A DNA stretch of 7,213 nt from Negativicutes bacterium (GTDB lineage Bacteria > Bacillota > Negativicutes > JAGOZY01): NCBI GenBank assembly GCA_018058445.1, contig JAGOZY010000052.1, positions 1 through 7,213 on the forward strand, given 5' to 3'. Each line of letters begins with the position of its first letter. Positions within the stretch are counted from its first letter, which is position 1. The notes beneath the pieces were generated by a model that had not been told where the DNA came from, ran no database searches, and saw only the letters and a list, made by a program, of their open reading frames with translations. Shown here one piece after another: positions 1 through 5,893 of the stretch. A program made the position numbers and the translations under genes.

Positions 1-1
1 G

Positions 2-121
2 ATTCTTGAAGCTATGAAAATGCAAAATGAAATCATGTCTCCAGCAGACGGAACTGTCTCTGACGTTCGTGTAACTGCTGGCCAAAACGTAAAAACTGGC
101 GAAGCAATGGTTGTTCTGTAA
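2..121 (+). CDS. Biotin carrier (BCCP-type) subunit of a biotin-dependent decarboxylase, C-terminal fragment
   Basis: Only the last 39 residues and the stop are in the window; the reading frame is open at the left edge. The fragment begins I-L-E-A-M-K-M, the biotinylation motif of biotinyl/lipoyl domains. The lysine that takes biotin is the AAA codon at 17-19. The following SPADGTVSDVRV and the closing G-x-x-V-x-x-G-E-A-M-V-V-L are the usual second half of the domain, and the protein ends right after it, as in free-standing carriers. In Na+-pumping decarboxylases this protein carries the carboxyl group from the alpha subunit to the membrane beta subunit. The OadB gene just downstream makes that role likely here. 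A terminator follows at once, so the carrier is probably transcribed with genes to the left. An acetyl-CoA carboxylase carrier, or the C-terminus of a fused alpha subunit, cannot be excluded from this fragment. Confidence 0.9.
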   Translation: MLEAMKMQNEIMSPADGTVSDVRVTAGQNVKTGEAMVVL

Positions 122-141
122 GATAAAATTTGTTTAATTTT

Positions 142-195
142 AAATAGAAAATACTCGGAATCGGGGGAAGCCTCGATTACCGAGTTTTTCTATTT
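142..195 (+). terminator. Rho-independent terminator after the biotin carrier gene
   Basis: A long interrupted hairpin lies 20 bases past the carrier stop. Positions 153-158 pair with 180-185 (ACTCGG/CCGAGT). Positions 159-163 pair with 174-178 (AATCG/CGATT), with A179 bulged. The A-rich outer arm 142-151 pairs with 186-195 (AAATAGAAAA/TTTTCTATTT). The T-rich right arm follows the G+C-rich core directly, as in an intrinsic terminator. The A-rich left arm would give the same shape on the opposite strand. Confidence 0.85.
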
Positions 196-196
196 C

Positions 197-288
197 TAGA
201 GATAAAATCAAGATTTCTAATGATAATATTAAAAATGATTATACAGATGAAAGTAACAGATCTTATATAAATGAACGAGGTGAATAAT
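197..288 (+). promoter_or_regulatory. A/T-rich leader upstream of the gamma-subunit gene; promoter not resolved
   Basis: This 92-base gap lies between a terminator and the next operon, so a promoter is expected here. Possible -10 elements are GATAAT at 222-227 and TATAAA at 266-271, but neither has a convincing -35 box. The second is too close to the Shine-Dalgarno site to be likely. A short imperfect palindrome (223-227 with 238-242) is the only other structure seen. This is inference from position more than from sequence. Confidence 0.3.
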
Positions 289-411
289 ATGAGTCCAGGA
301 ATGCTTATGATTACAAACATGACGATCGTTTTTGCTGTTCTGATGCTTCTTTGGGGAGTGATCTCTCTGACCGGAGTCATAGCGACTTTTTTAGAAAAAA
401 AAGCATCATAA
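289..411 (+). CDS. Small OadG/gamma-type subunit of Na+-translocating decarboxylase (40 aa)
   Basis: This 40-residue protein (MSPGMLMITN...) has one membrane helix at about residues 10-34 and a short basic tail, EKKAS. GAGGTGA at 277-283, five bases before the ATG, is a good ribosome site. In-frame ATG 271 has no such site, so 289 is chosen. An N-terminal helix next to the OadB gene is typical of gamma (OadG/OadH/MmdD-like) subunits, which stabilise the complex in the membrane and link alpha to beta. It is much shorter than enterobacterial OadG (about 80 aa) and lacks the C-terminal extension that binds Zn2+ and the alpha subunit there. Its stop is 67 bases before the oadB GTG and no terminator lies between. 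The assignment rests on position, size and topology. A leader-type membrane peptide is the alternative. Confidence 0.7.
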   Translation: MSPGMLMITNMTIVFAVLMLLWGVISLTGVIATFLEKKAS

Positions 412-478
412 TTTTAGTAAATTAGCGATGGCTTATATATTATTTTTTATTACGAATTTTAAAGGAGGATGACTGGAC

Positions 479-1699
479 GTGAATTTTCTTCTTGATGCGA
501 TACAGAAAGTAATCGGTGACAGCGGCTTTGCAGATACCATTGTAAATGGTAAAATCATAGAAGCTGGTTTTAATAGTCAAAATGCAATCATGCTGGTTAT
601 TGGCGTTATTTTATTATATTTGGCAATTGCCAAAGGATTCGAACCTCTTCTGCTGACCCCAATTGCTTTTGGTTGTTTGCTTGCAAATCTACCAAAAGCA
701 GGAGTTGTACTACCTTTTGAAATGGTAGACTCCGGACACATTGAAGGAGTTATGCAACTGATGCAGGTCGGACTATATAAAGAAATTTTCCCACCACTTA
801 TTTTCTTAGGTGTTGGGGCGATGACAGACTTTGGCCCACTTCTGAGTAATCCGAAAACCTTGCTCTTAGGAGCAGCAGCCCAACTAGGTGTTTTTGTTGC
901 TCTTTTTGGCGCAATGACAATGAGTGTTTGGACTCCTGGTTTCCTGGGATTGAGTGATTTTCCTGTTCAGCAAGCTGCTGCAATTGGAATTATTGGTGGT
1001 GCGGATGGACCGACTGCTCTTTACTTAGCAGCAAAACTTGCCCCAAGTTTGATTCCGGTTATCGCAGTTGCGGCTTATTCTTATATGTCCCTAGTGCCTT
1101 TGATTCAACCACCTGTTATGCGACTGCTGACCACAGACAAAGAGCGAATGATTGTAATGCCAGAAGCTCGTGAAGTAACTCGTTTTGAGCGTCTTGCTTT
1201 CCCAGTTGTTTCGACAATCATCATTAGCTTATTATTGCCACCGATCACACCACTACTGGGTATGTTGATGCTGGGCAACCTTTTTCGCGAGTGTGGAGTA
1301 ACAGAGCGACTTTCAGAAACATCGCAAAATGCGCTGATCAATATTGTCACCATCTTCCTCGCGACAGCAACAGGTCTTACTATGGAAGGAAATAACTTCC
1401 TCAAAGTTCAGACTATTGCAGTTATCTTCCTCGGCTTGGTTGCTTTTATTGTTGGAACAGCAGGAGGAGTAATCATGGCAAAAGTCATGAATCTCTTCTT
1501 ACCAGAGAACAAAAAAATCAACCCATTAATTGGAAGCGCTGGTGTTTCAGCAGTTCCAATGGCAGCTCGGGTTTCTCAAATCGTGGGTCAACAATATAAT
1601 CCTAGTAATTACCTTTTAATGCATGCAATGGGACCTAACGTAGCCGGAGTTATTGGAACGGCTGTTGCAGCTGGTACAATGCTCGCGATTCTTAGATAA
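479..1699 (+). CDS. oadB: Na+-translocating decarboxylase beta subunit (OadB/MmdB/GcdB family)
   Basis: This is the multi-pass membrane subunit that decarboxylates carboxybiotin and exports Na+. It has 406 residues, within the family's usual size. Family landmarks in order are [13 protein letters not shown] (47-59), [15 protein letters not shown] (111-125), [12 protein letters not shown] (171-182), [15 protein letters not shown] (198-212), GNLFRECGV (266-274), [17 protein letters not shown] (348-364) and [14 protein letters not shown] (382-395). Residues matching those needed for Na+ transport in Klebsiella OadB are present: D176 (D203), Y202 (Y229), N348 (N373), G352 (G377), S357 (S382) and R364 (R389). 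It therefore looks fully functional. The start is GTG, ten bases after AAGGAGG at 462-468; the ATG at 469 is out of frame. The acid decarboxylated (oxaloacetate, methylmalonyl-CoA, glutaconyl-CoA or malonate) depends on an alpha subunit not seen here, so the oadB name marks the family only. The transporter SD site overlaps its stop. Confidence 0.95.
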   Translation: MNFLLDAIQKVIGDSGFADTIVNGKIIEAGFNSQNAIMLVIGVILLYLAIAKGFEPLLLTPIAFGCLLANLPKAGVVLPFEMVDSGHIEGVMQLMQVGLYKEIFPPLIFLGVGAMTDFGPLLSNPKTLLLGAAAQLGVFVALFGAMTMSVWTPGFLGLSDFPVQQAAAIGIIGGADGPTALYLAAKLAPSLIPVIAVAAYSYMSLVPLIQPPVMRLLTTDKERMIVMPEAREVTRFERLAFPVVSTIIISLLLPPITPLLGMLMLGNLFRECGVTERLSETSQNALINIVTIFLATATGLTMEGNNFLKVQTIAVIFLGLVAFIVGTAGGVIMAKVMNLFLPENKKINPLIGSAGVSAVPMAARVSQIVGQQYNPSNYLLMHAMGPNVAGVIGTAVAAGTMLAILR

Positions 1700-1714
1700 G
1701 AGGAGTGGGTTAAT

Positions 1715-3004
1715 ATGGGCAAAGATATTCAAACCCTATTAGTAGTCGCTGTAGTCGCTTTCTTCTTTGTTACTGAACTTTTACCTTTAGCGGTTACTGC
1801 GATGAGTGGCGCAATTGCAGTCGGTTTGCTGGGAATTATTCCAACAAGCCAGGTTTTTTCTGGTCTTTCAGACTCAACTGTCGTCTTGTTTGCAGGTATG
1901 TTCGTTATTGGTAGTGCAATGTTCCATACCGGACTTGCCCAAAAGATCGGTGAAGCGGTTGTTCGCGCAGTGGGTACTGGTGAAAACTCCTTAATGGCAG
2001 GTACAATGGGAATTGCAGGCATCATGTCAGCCTTTTCATCCAACACGGGTACAACAGCAGCTTTGATGCCAGTTGTTGTTAAAATTTGTGAAAATGCAAA
2101 AATATCCGCAGCCCGTCAACTGATGCCACTGGCATTTGCGGCTGGCGCAGGTGGAATCATCACTTTGATTGGTACACCGCCAAATCTTCTGGTATCACAA
2201 AATCTGGAAAAAGCAGGATTTGCTCCCTTCGGATTTTTTGAGTTTGCTTGGATTGGGGTCCCTATGCTTATCGTTACGATGGTATATATGTTGTTTCTTG
2301 GTAAGTACCTCTTACCAAAATCTGAAATCACAGAAATTACGATTGATGCGGAAGCAGCAGCAGAAGCGACAGCCAGTACAACGGATCCAAAAAAAATGTG
2401 GATCACAGGGGCAGTACTTGTGGTAGTTGTTATCGGTATGATGCTTGAGCCTAACTTCAAAGCTTGGGGGCTACCGCTCAATCTATCAATGATTGCGATC
2501 ATCGGTGCTCTTTTCCTCGTAATCACAAAATGTCTAACCGAGAAACAAGCTTACTTTGGAATTGACTGGGTTACGATTTTCCTCTTTGCAGGGATGCTCC
2601 CAATTGCTGGAGCGATGCAAAGTAGTGGTGCTGGGAAACTGATTGCAAATACGGTTGTTGGACTGATGGGAGGAGCTCCTTCCGCTCTAGTGGTTACAGC
2701 AGTTCTTTTCATCTTGTCTTGTAGCCTGACTCAAGTGATGTCCAATACCGCCTGTACGGCTCTTTTGGCACCGATTGGGATATCCATTGCAGCAACACTG
2801 GGTGCGGATCCTAAAGCTGTTCTGGTAGCGATTGCAGTTGCAGCATCTTGTGCATTTGCGACTCCAGTTGGGACGCCACCAAACACCTTGGTTCTTGGAC
2901 CGGGTGGATATCGCTTTATGGATTATGTAAAAGTTGGAACACCGCTCGTAGTTCTTGCTTTTATCGTTTCCTTGATCATCATCCCAATGGTCTGGCCTTT
3001 ATAA
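1715..3004 (+). CDS. DASS/SLC13-type anion (probably dicarboxylate) transporter, copy 1
   Basis: This 429-residue protein has many membrane helices and the two-fold repeat of the DASS/ArsB-NhaD (ion transporter) superfamily. Each half has an S-N-T motif (109-111 in FSSNTGTTAA; 343-345 in VMSNTACTA) followed by GTPPN (153-157 and 386-390). In the structurally known member VcINDY these SNT tips bind Na+ and carboxylate. The two halves are joined by a polar, alanine- and acid-rich loop at about 203-227. Hydrophobic helices fill residues 6-70 and the C-terminus ends MVWPL. The ATG follows AAGAGGAG at 1698-1705, which overlaps the oadB stop, so the gene is co-transcribed and perhaps coupled with oadB. 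That context suggests import of the acid consumed by the decarboxylase, with Na+ as the coupling ion. The substrate is inference; sulfate, citrate, malate and succinate carriers share this fold. Confidence 0.88.
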   Translation: MGKDIQTLLVVAVVAFFFVTELLPLAVTAMSGAIAVGLLGIIPTSQVFSGLSDSTVVLFAGMFVIGSAMFHTGLAQKIGEAVVRAVGTGENSLMAGTMGIAGIMSAFSSNTGTTAALMPVVVKICENAKISAARQLMPLAFAAGAGGIITLIGTPPNLLVSQNLEKAGFAPFGFFEFAWIGVPMLIVTMVYMLFLGKYLLPKSEITEITIDAEAAAEATASTTDPKKMWITGAVLVVVVIGMMLEPNFKAWGLPLNLSMIAIIGALFLVITKCLTEKQAYFGIDWVTIFLFAGMLPIAGAMQSSGAGKLIANTVVGLMGGAPSALVVTAVLFILSCSLTQVMSNTACTALLAPIGISIAATLGADPKAVLVAIAVAASCAFATPVGTPPNTLVLGPGGYRFMDYVKVGTPLVVLAFIVSLIIIPMVWPL

Positions 3005-3016
3005 AAACTGGCTACC

Positions 3017-3054
3017 AAATAGAGAAACGGAGCGAAAGCTCCGTTTCTCTATTT
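3017..3054 (+). terminator. Perfect 17-bp hairpin with GAAA tetraloop after transporter copy 1
   Basis: Positions 3017-3033 pair without mismatch with 3038-3054 around a GAAA loop at 3034-3037. The core is ACGGAGC-GAAA-GCTCCGT, and the right arm runs into TTTCTCTATTTTA. The hairpin begins 12 bases past the stop codon. The T-rich run is broken by C and A, so termination may be incomplete and some transcripts may read into the second transporter. The A-rich left arm would also serve the opposite strand. Confidence 0.85.
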
Positions 3055-3082
3055 TAAGAGCTTTTATTATAAATGCTAATCG

Positions 3083-3088
3083 TATAAT
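3083..3088 (+). promoter_or_regulatory. -10 box (TATAAT) of a promoter for transporter copy 2
   Basis: A perfect TATAAT lies about 33 bases before the ATG, giving an expected transcript start near 3095, just ahead of the Shine-Dalgarno site at 3104-3110. No good -35 box sits 16-18 bases upstream (the region reads AGCTTTTA, next to the terminator), and there is no TGn extension. The promoter may be weak or need an activator. Confidence 0.5.
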
Positions 3089-3115
3089 CATCGAAAATAA
3101 AATGAGGGAGTTGTC

Positions 3116-4408
3116 ATGATGGGTAAAGATATTCAGACTCTTTTAGTTGTTGCCGTAGTTGCTTTTTTCTTCGTGACGGAACTTCTTCCGCTTGCAGTGA
3201 CCGCAATGAGCGGAGCGATTGTAGTTGGATTATTGGGAATTATTCCAACAAGCCAGGTCTTCTCCGGCTTATCTGACTCAACGGTTGTTCTCTTTGCCGG
3301 GATGTTTGTTATTGGTAGTGCTATGTTTCATACCGGACTTGCACAAAAGATTGGTGAAGCAGTTGTCCGTGCGGTAGGTACTGGCGAAAATTCACTGATG
3401 GCTGGTACGATGAGCATTGCTGGTGTCATGTCGGCTTTTTCGTCAAACACAGGAACTACTGCAGCTTTGATGCCCGTTGTCGTTCAAATCTGTGAAAAAG
3501 CAAAAATCTCCGCTGCTCGTCAGCTAATGCCGCTAGCATTCGGAGCTGGCGCAGGTGGAATTATTACTTTGATTGGTACACCGCCTAATCTATTGGTCTC
3601 ACAAAATCTTGAAAAAGCCGGCTATGCGCCTTTTGGTTTTTTTGAATTTGCTTGGATTGGTGTGCCGCTATTAATCGTAGCCGTTCTTTATATGGTCTTT
3701 TTAGGAAAATATTTATTGCCAAAATCAGAAGTGAAAAGCGTAGTGATTGATGCTGAAGCTGCTGCCGAGGCAAAAGCCAGTACCACAGATCCTGTAAAAA
3801 TGTGGTTAACTGCTGGAGTATTAGTTGTTGTGGTGCTAGGAATGATGCTTGAGCCAAACTTTAAAGGTTGGGGACTTCCGTTAAACCTCGCAATGATCGC
3901 AATTATCGGAGCTCTTTTCCTCGTGATCACAAAATGCCTGACTGAAAAACAAGCTTATTTTGGAATTGACTGGGTGACGATTTTTCTCTTTGCTGGAATG
4001 CTGCCAATCGCTGGAGCGATGCAGAGCAGTGGAGCAGGAAAATTGATTGCTGATACAGTGGTTGGACTGATGGGAGGAGCGCCTTCCGCTCTGATGGTTA
4101 CGGCAGTACTCTTTATCCTGTCTTGTAGCCTAACTCAAGTGATGTCTAATACAGCCTGTACAGCGCTCTTAGCACCAATCGGCATTTCAATTGCAGCGAC
4201 ATTAGGTGCAGACCCTAAAGCTGTTCTCGTAGCGATTGCTGTTGCTGCTTCGTGTGCATTTGCAACTCCAGTTGGAACACCGCCGAATACCCTCGTTCTT
4301 GGACCTGGTGGATATCGCTTTATGGATTACATTAAAGTTGGAACACCACTTGTTCTATTATCTTTTATCGTTACGATTATCATTGTTCCAATGGTTTGGC
4401 CGTTATAA
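3116..4408 (+). CDS. DASS/SLC13-type anion (probably dicarboxylate) transporter, copy 2
   Basis: This is a tandem paralogue of the preceding transporter, 430 residues long. By hand alignment 33 of 429 residues differ, about 92 % identity, with no gaps after the first methionine. Both SNT motifs and both GTPPN motifs are unchanged, so it should also be active. Eighteen of the 33 changes lie between residues 184 and 260 (copy 1 numbering), covering the end of the first half, the polar central loop and the next helix. Residues 261-404 hold only two changes (N312D, V326M). Codons differ much more than residues. Two ATGs stand together at 3116 and 3119; the second matches the copy 1 start (MGKDIQ), and GAGGGAG at 3104-3110 could serve either. 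The gene has its own -10 box and terminator, so the two copies can be regulated separately. The substrate is probably the same as or close to that of copy 1. Confidence 0.88.
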   Translation: MMGKDIQTLLVVAVVAFFFVTELLPLAVTAMSGAIVVGLLGIIPTSQVFSGLSDSTVVLFAGMFVIGSAMFHTGLAQKIGEAVVRAVGTGENSLMAGTMSIAGVMSAFSSNTGTTAALMPVVVQICEKAKISAARQLMPLAFGAGAGGIITLIGTPPNLLVSQNLEKAGYAPFGFFEFAWIGVPLLIVAVLYMVFLGKYLLPKSEVKSVVIDAEAAAEAKASTTDPVKMWLTAGVLVVVVLGMMLEPNFKGWGLPLNLAMIAIIGALFLVITKCLTEKQAYFGIDWVTIFLFAGMLPIAGAMQSSGAGKLIADTVVGLMGGAPSALMVTAVLFILSCSLTQVMSNTACTALLAPIGISIAATLGADPKAVLVAIAVAASCAFATPVGTPPNTLVLGPGGYRFMDYIKVGTPLVLLSFIVTIIIVPMVWPL

Positions 4409-4424
4409 AAGCTTGAACTTAGCA

Positions 4425-4463
4425 AAAAAAGAAAACGAAGCATTGTGCTTCGTTTTCTTTTTT
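4425..4463 (+). terminator. Strong rho-independent terminator, perfect 18-bp stem, after transporter copy 2
   Basis: Positions 4425-4442 pair perfectly with 4446-4463 around a three-base TTG loop. The core is CGAAGCA-TTG-TGCTTCG, followed by TTTTCTTTTTTAT, an almost pure T run. It sits 16 bases after the stop and closes the sodium-pump/transporter block. The A-rich left arm makes it symmetrical, so it could also stop transcription from the right. Confidence 0.9.
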
Positions 4464-4467
4464 ATCC

Positions 4468-4496
4468 TTGGGAAAACAGAAGATTTGGGGTATAAT
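4468..4496 (+). promoter_or_regulatory. Sigma-A-type promoter for the maf-radC-mreB operon
   Basis: TTGGGA at 4468-4473 (four of six matches to TTGACA) is separated by exactly 17 bases from a perfect TATAAT at 4491-4496. The expected transcript start is near 4503, about 30 bases before the first ATG. It begins directly after the terminator, as expected for a new transcription unit. Confidence 0.75.
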
Positions 4497-4515
4497 AGTT
4501 AAGATAAGCTTAATA

Positions 4516-4523
4516 AGAGGTGA
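4516..4523 (+). promoter_or_regulatory. Ribosome binding site that fixes the start of the next gene at 4532
   Basis: AGAGGTGA matches the 16S rRNA 3' end and lies eight bases before ATG 4532. The upstream in-frame GTG at 4520 is part of this site and so cannot be the start, although the longer reading frame would include it. Confidence 0.75.
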
Positions 4524-4531
4524 GAAAATTA

Positions 4532-5029
4532 ATGTACCAAGAAAATAGCCACTCCCATCGAGGGCTTATTGTTTTTCAATACGTATTTTTAGCAGGACTT
4601 CTAATCTGGGGCGGACTTGTCCTAAATGCAATGATTGTGCGAGGAAGTAATGATTTTCGTACACTGCTCTATATCCTGGCCATGTGTTCTTTTTGGTGCT
4701 GGCTTTATGCTTTTTCCTATACTGTTGAGGTAGAGAAAGACAAAGTTCGTTTTATTCGTCACTTTTTTATCTGGAAAAAGATGGCAAAAGAAATAAAGGT
4801 AGATCAAATGGAAGTTATTATGGACATCTTTAAACGCTCAGAGTGTCGGGCGCTTGGCATCAGAGGATTTAAGCATTTTTACTCGTGGACTGATGGACAG
4901 CCTACTCGTGTCTTAGTTTTTAAGGAAGACCCGAAGAGTAAAAATAAAGCAATCTTATTTCGGGGCACAGAAGACTTGATGGACGTACTCGAAGAAAACT
5001 TTCCGAAAAAAATCGTGGAAATTAGATAA
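4532..5029 (+). CDS. Membrane protein of unknown function, two N-terminal helices and a soluble C-terminal domain
   Basis: I do not recognise the family with confidence. The 165-residue protein has a short polar N-terminus, two membrane helices (about 13-36 and 43-63), then a charged domain of about 100 residues outside the membrane. The domain opens with YTVEVEKDKVRFIRHFF and continues with alternating hydrophobic residues that suggest a beta-rich fold. This layout resembles bacterial PH-like (DUF304-type) membrane proteins or the EbsA-like proteins of lactic acid bacteria, but that is a guess from pattern. The C-terminal stretch TEDLMDVLEENF looks like a final amphipathic helix, as PH-like domains have. 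It is the first gene after the operon promoter and lies 18 bases before the next small membrane protein, upstream of maf, radC and mreB, so a link to the cell envelope is possible but unproven. Confidence 0.75.
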   Translation: MYQENSHSHRGLIVFQYVFLAGLLIWGGLVLNAMIVRGSNDFRTLLYILAMCSFWCWLYAFSYTVEVEKDKVRFIRHFFIWKKMAKEIKVDQMEVIMDIFKRSECRALGIRGFKHFYSWTDGQPTRVLVFKEDPKSKNKAILFRGTEDLMDVLEENFPKKIVEIR

Positions 5030-5047
5030 GGAAAAGGTACTGATTAG

Positions 5048-5314
5048 ATGGATCAAGAACAAATGTTAGCTCGCTTAGGAATAGCCTGTGTGTTCGCTTT
5101 GGTCACTATTTTAGCAATCTCACTTTTTTTAGGAGCAGAGCGAAAATCAAAGTGGTTTAAAGTTCGACAAAATAAGAGCTTTTTTACTCGACGAGGGTTT
5201 GTTGGGGATTCTTTGCGGTTTGGAAAACCGATTACAGCAGAAGGGTATTTTGTCAGTTTTGGAATGTCGGCGTTTGTTTTTCTCGGTAGTTATTTAATTC
5301 TCTTTTATTTCTAG
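5048..5314 (+). CDS. Small two-helix membrane protein of unknown function
   Basis: This 88-residue protein has membrane helices at about residues 8-29 and 67-87, joined by a strongly basic loop (ERKSKWFKVRQNKSFF, then RR) that should lie in the cytoplasm. That puts both ends outside. The overall shape recalls small DUF3899-type proteins, but I see no motif that settles it. AAAAGG at 5033-5038 precedes the ATG by nine bases. The gene is 18 bases after its neighbour, and its stop is followed after one base by the maf ribosome site, so the three are almost certainly on one transcript. Complete and intact as far as can be seen. Confidence 0.75.
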   Translation: MDQEQMLARLGIACVFALVTILAISLFLGAERKSKWFKVRQNKSFFTRRGFVGDSLRFGKPITAEGYFVSFGMSAFVFLGSYLILFYF

Positions 5315-5326
5315 CAGGAGGGCGAC

Positions 5327-5893
5327 ATGAAACTAAAACTGGCTTCAAACTCACCAAGAAGACTAGAGCTTTTGCAGCAAATAGGGATTTCACCTGAAGT
5401 CTCGCCAAGTCAAGTAAATGAGGAACTTTGGGATCATCAGATACCTCCGGAACTGTTAGTCCAAAAATTAGCCATTGCCAAAGCACAAGATGTATATGAA
5501 CCTAGTTTTGATGGCATTATTTTAGGGGCAGATACTATTGTCCTTTCTCAAAATGAAATTTTAGAAAAGCCTAAAGATCAAGCGGATGCTCGAAGAATGC
5601 TTTCTCTTTTATCAGGAAACACCCACGAAGTTCTTACCGGAATTGCTTTACTTTATGAAAATACGATACAATCGGATGTAGTTAGAACAAATGTAACTTT
5701 CCGAAATCTATCGGAGGAAGAAATTGACTTATATCTCCAAACTGATGAATGGCGAGATAAAGCTGGCGGATATGGAATCCAAGGACGAGGGGCACTTCTG
5801 GTTTCTTCGATTCAAGGCTGTTATAATAACGTGGTTGGTCTTCCCATATCTCGCTTAGGAGAGATGCTACGAGAACTGGGGATGACGATATGA
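5327..5893 (+). CDS. maf: Maf family nucleoside triphosphate pyrophosphatase (dTTP/UTP type)
   Basis: Maf proteins hydrolyse nucleoside triphosphates, including modified bases, to the monophosphate and pyrophosphate. They are linked to septum control and nucleotide-pool cleaning. All family signatures are present in 188 residues: ASNSPRRLELL (6-16), K52, GADTIV with catalytic D69 (67-72), EKP with K81, GNTHEVLTG (97-105), GGYGIQGRGA (147-156) and the closing SIQGCYNNVVGLP (161-173). GADT with K81 and Q152 is the YhdE-like dTTP/UTP pattern rather than the GSDQ pattern of the m7GTP-specific YceF group. AGGAGGG at 5316-5322 precedes the ATG. The stop overlaps the radC start as ATGA, so the two are translationally coupled. 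Placement before radC and mreB is the common Gram-positive arrangement. Confidence 0.96.
   Translation: MKLKLASNSPRRLELLQQIGISPEVSPSQVNEELWDHQIPPELLVQKLAIAKAQDVYEPSFDGIILGADTIVLSQNEILEKPKDQADARRMLSLLSGNTHEVLTGIALLYENTIQSDVVRTNVTFRNLSEEEIDLYLQTDEWRDKAGGYGIQGRGALLVSSIQGCYNNVVGLPISRLGEMLRELGMTI

Noticed and set aside
248..261. Possible catabolite repression (cre) site in the leader
   Set aside because: TGAAAGTAACAGAT has the TG and A-rich left half but lacks the central CG and a proper right half, so the match is too weak to list.
177..380. Minus-strand frame of 67 codons with a hydrophobic stretch
   Set aside because: It overlaps the terminator and the antisense of the gamma-subunit gene, where a membrane helix on one strand gives hydrophobic codons on the other. 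I saw no reason to prefer it over the well-initiated plus-strand gene.
2116..2526. Minus-strand frame of 136 codons opposite transporter copy 1
   Set aside because: A similar shadow frame appears opposite copy 2 because the two genes are homologous. Low-complexity Thr/Ile/Ala content reflects antisense of membrane-helix codons.
3005..3115. Riboswitch or mobile-element remnant between the transporter copies
   Set aside because: The only structure seen is one simple terminator hairpin. There are no flanking direct repeats, transposase remains or extended RNA fold, so ordinary tandem duplication explains the arrangement.
4520..4531. GTG start giving a 169-residue version of the first small membrane protein
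   Set aside because: The GTG is part of the Shine-Dalgarno sequence for ATG 4532 and has no ribosome site of its own.
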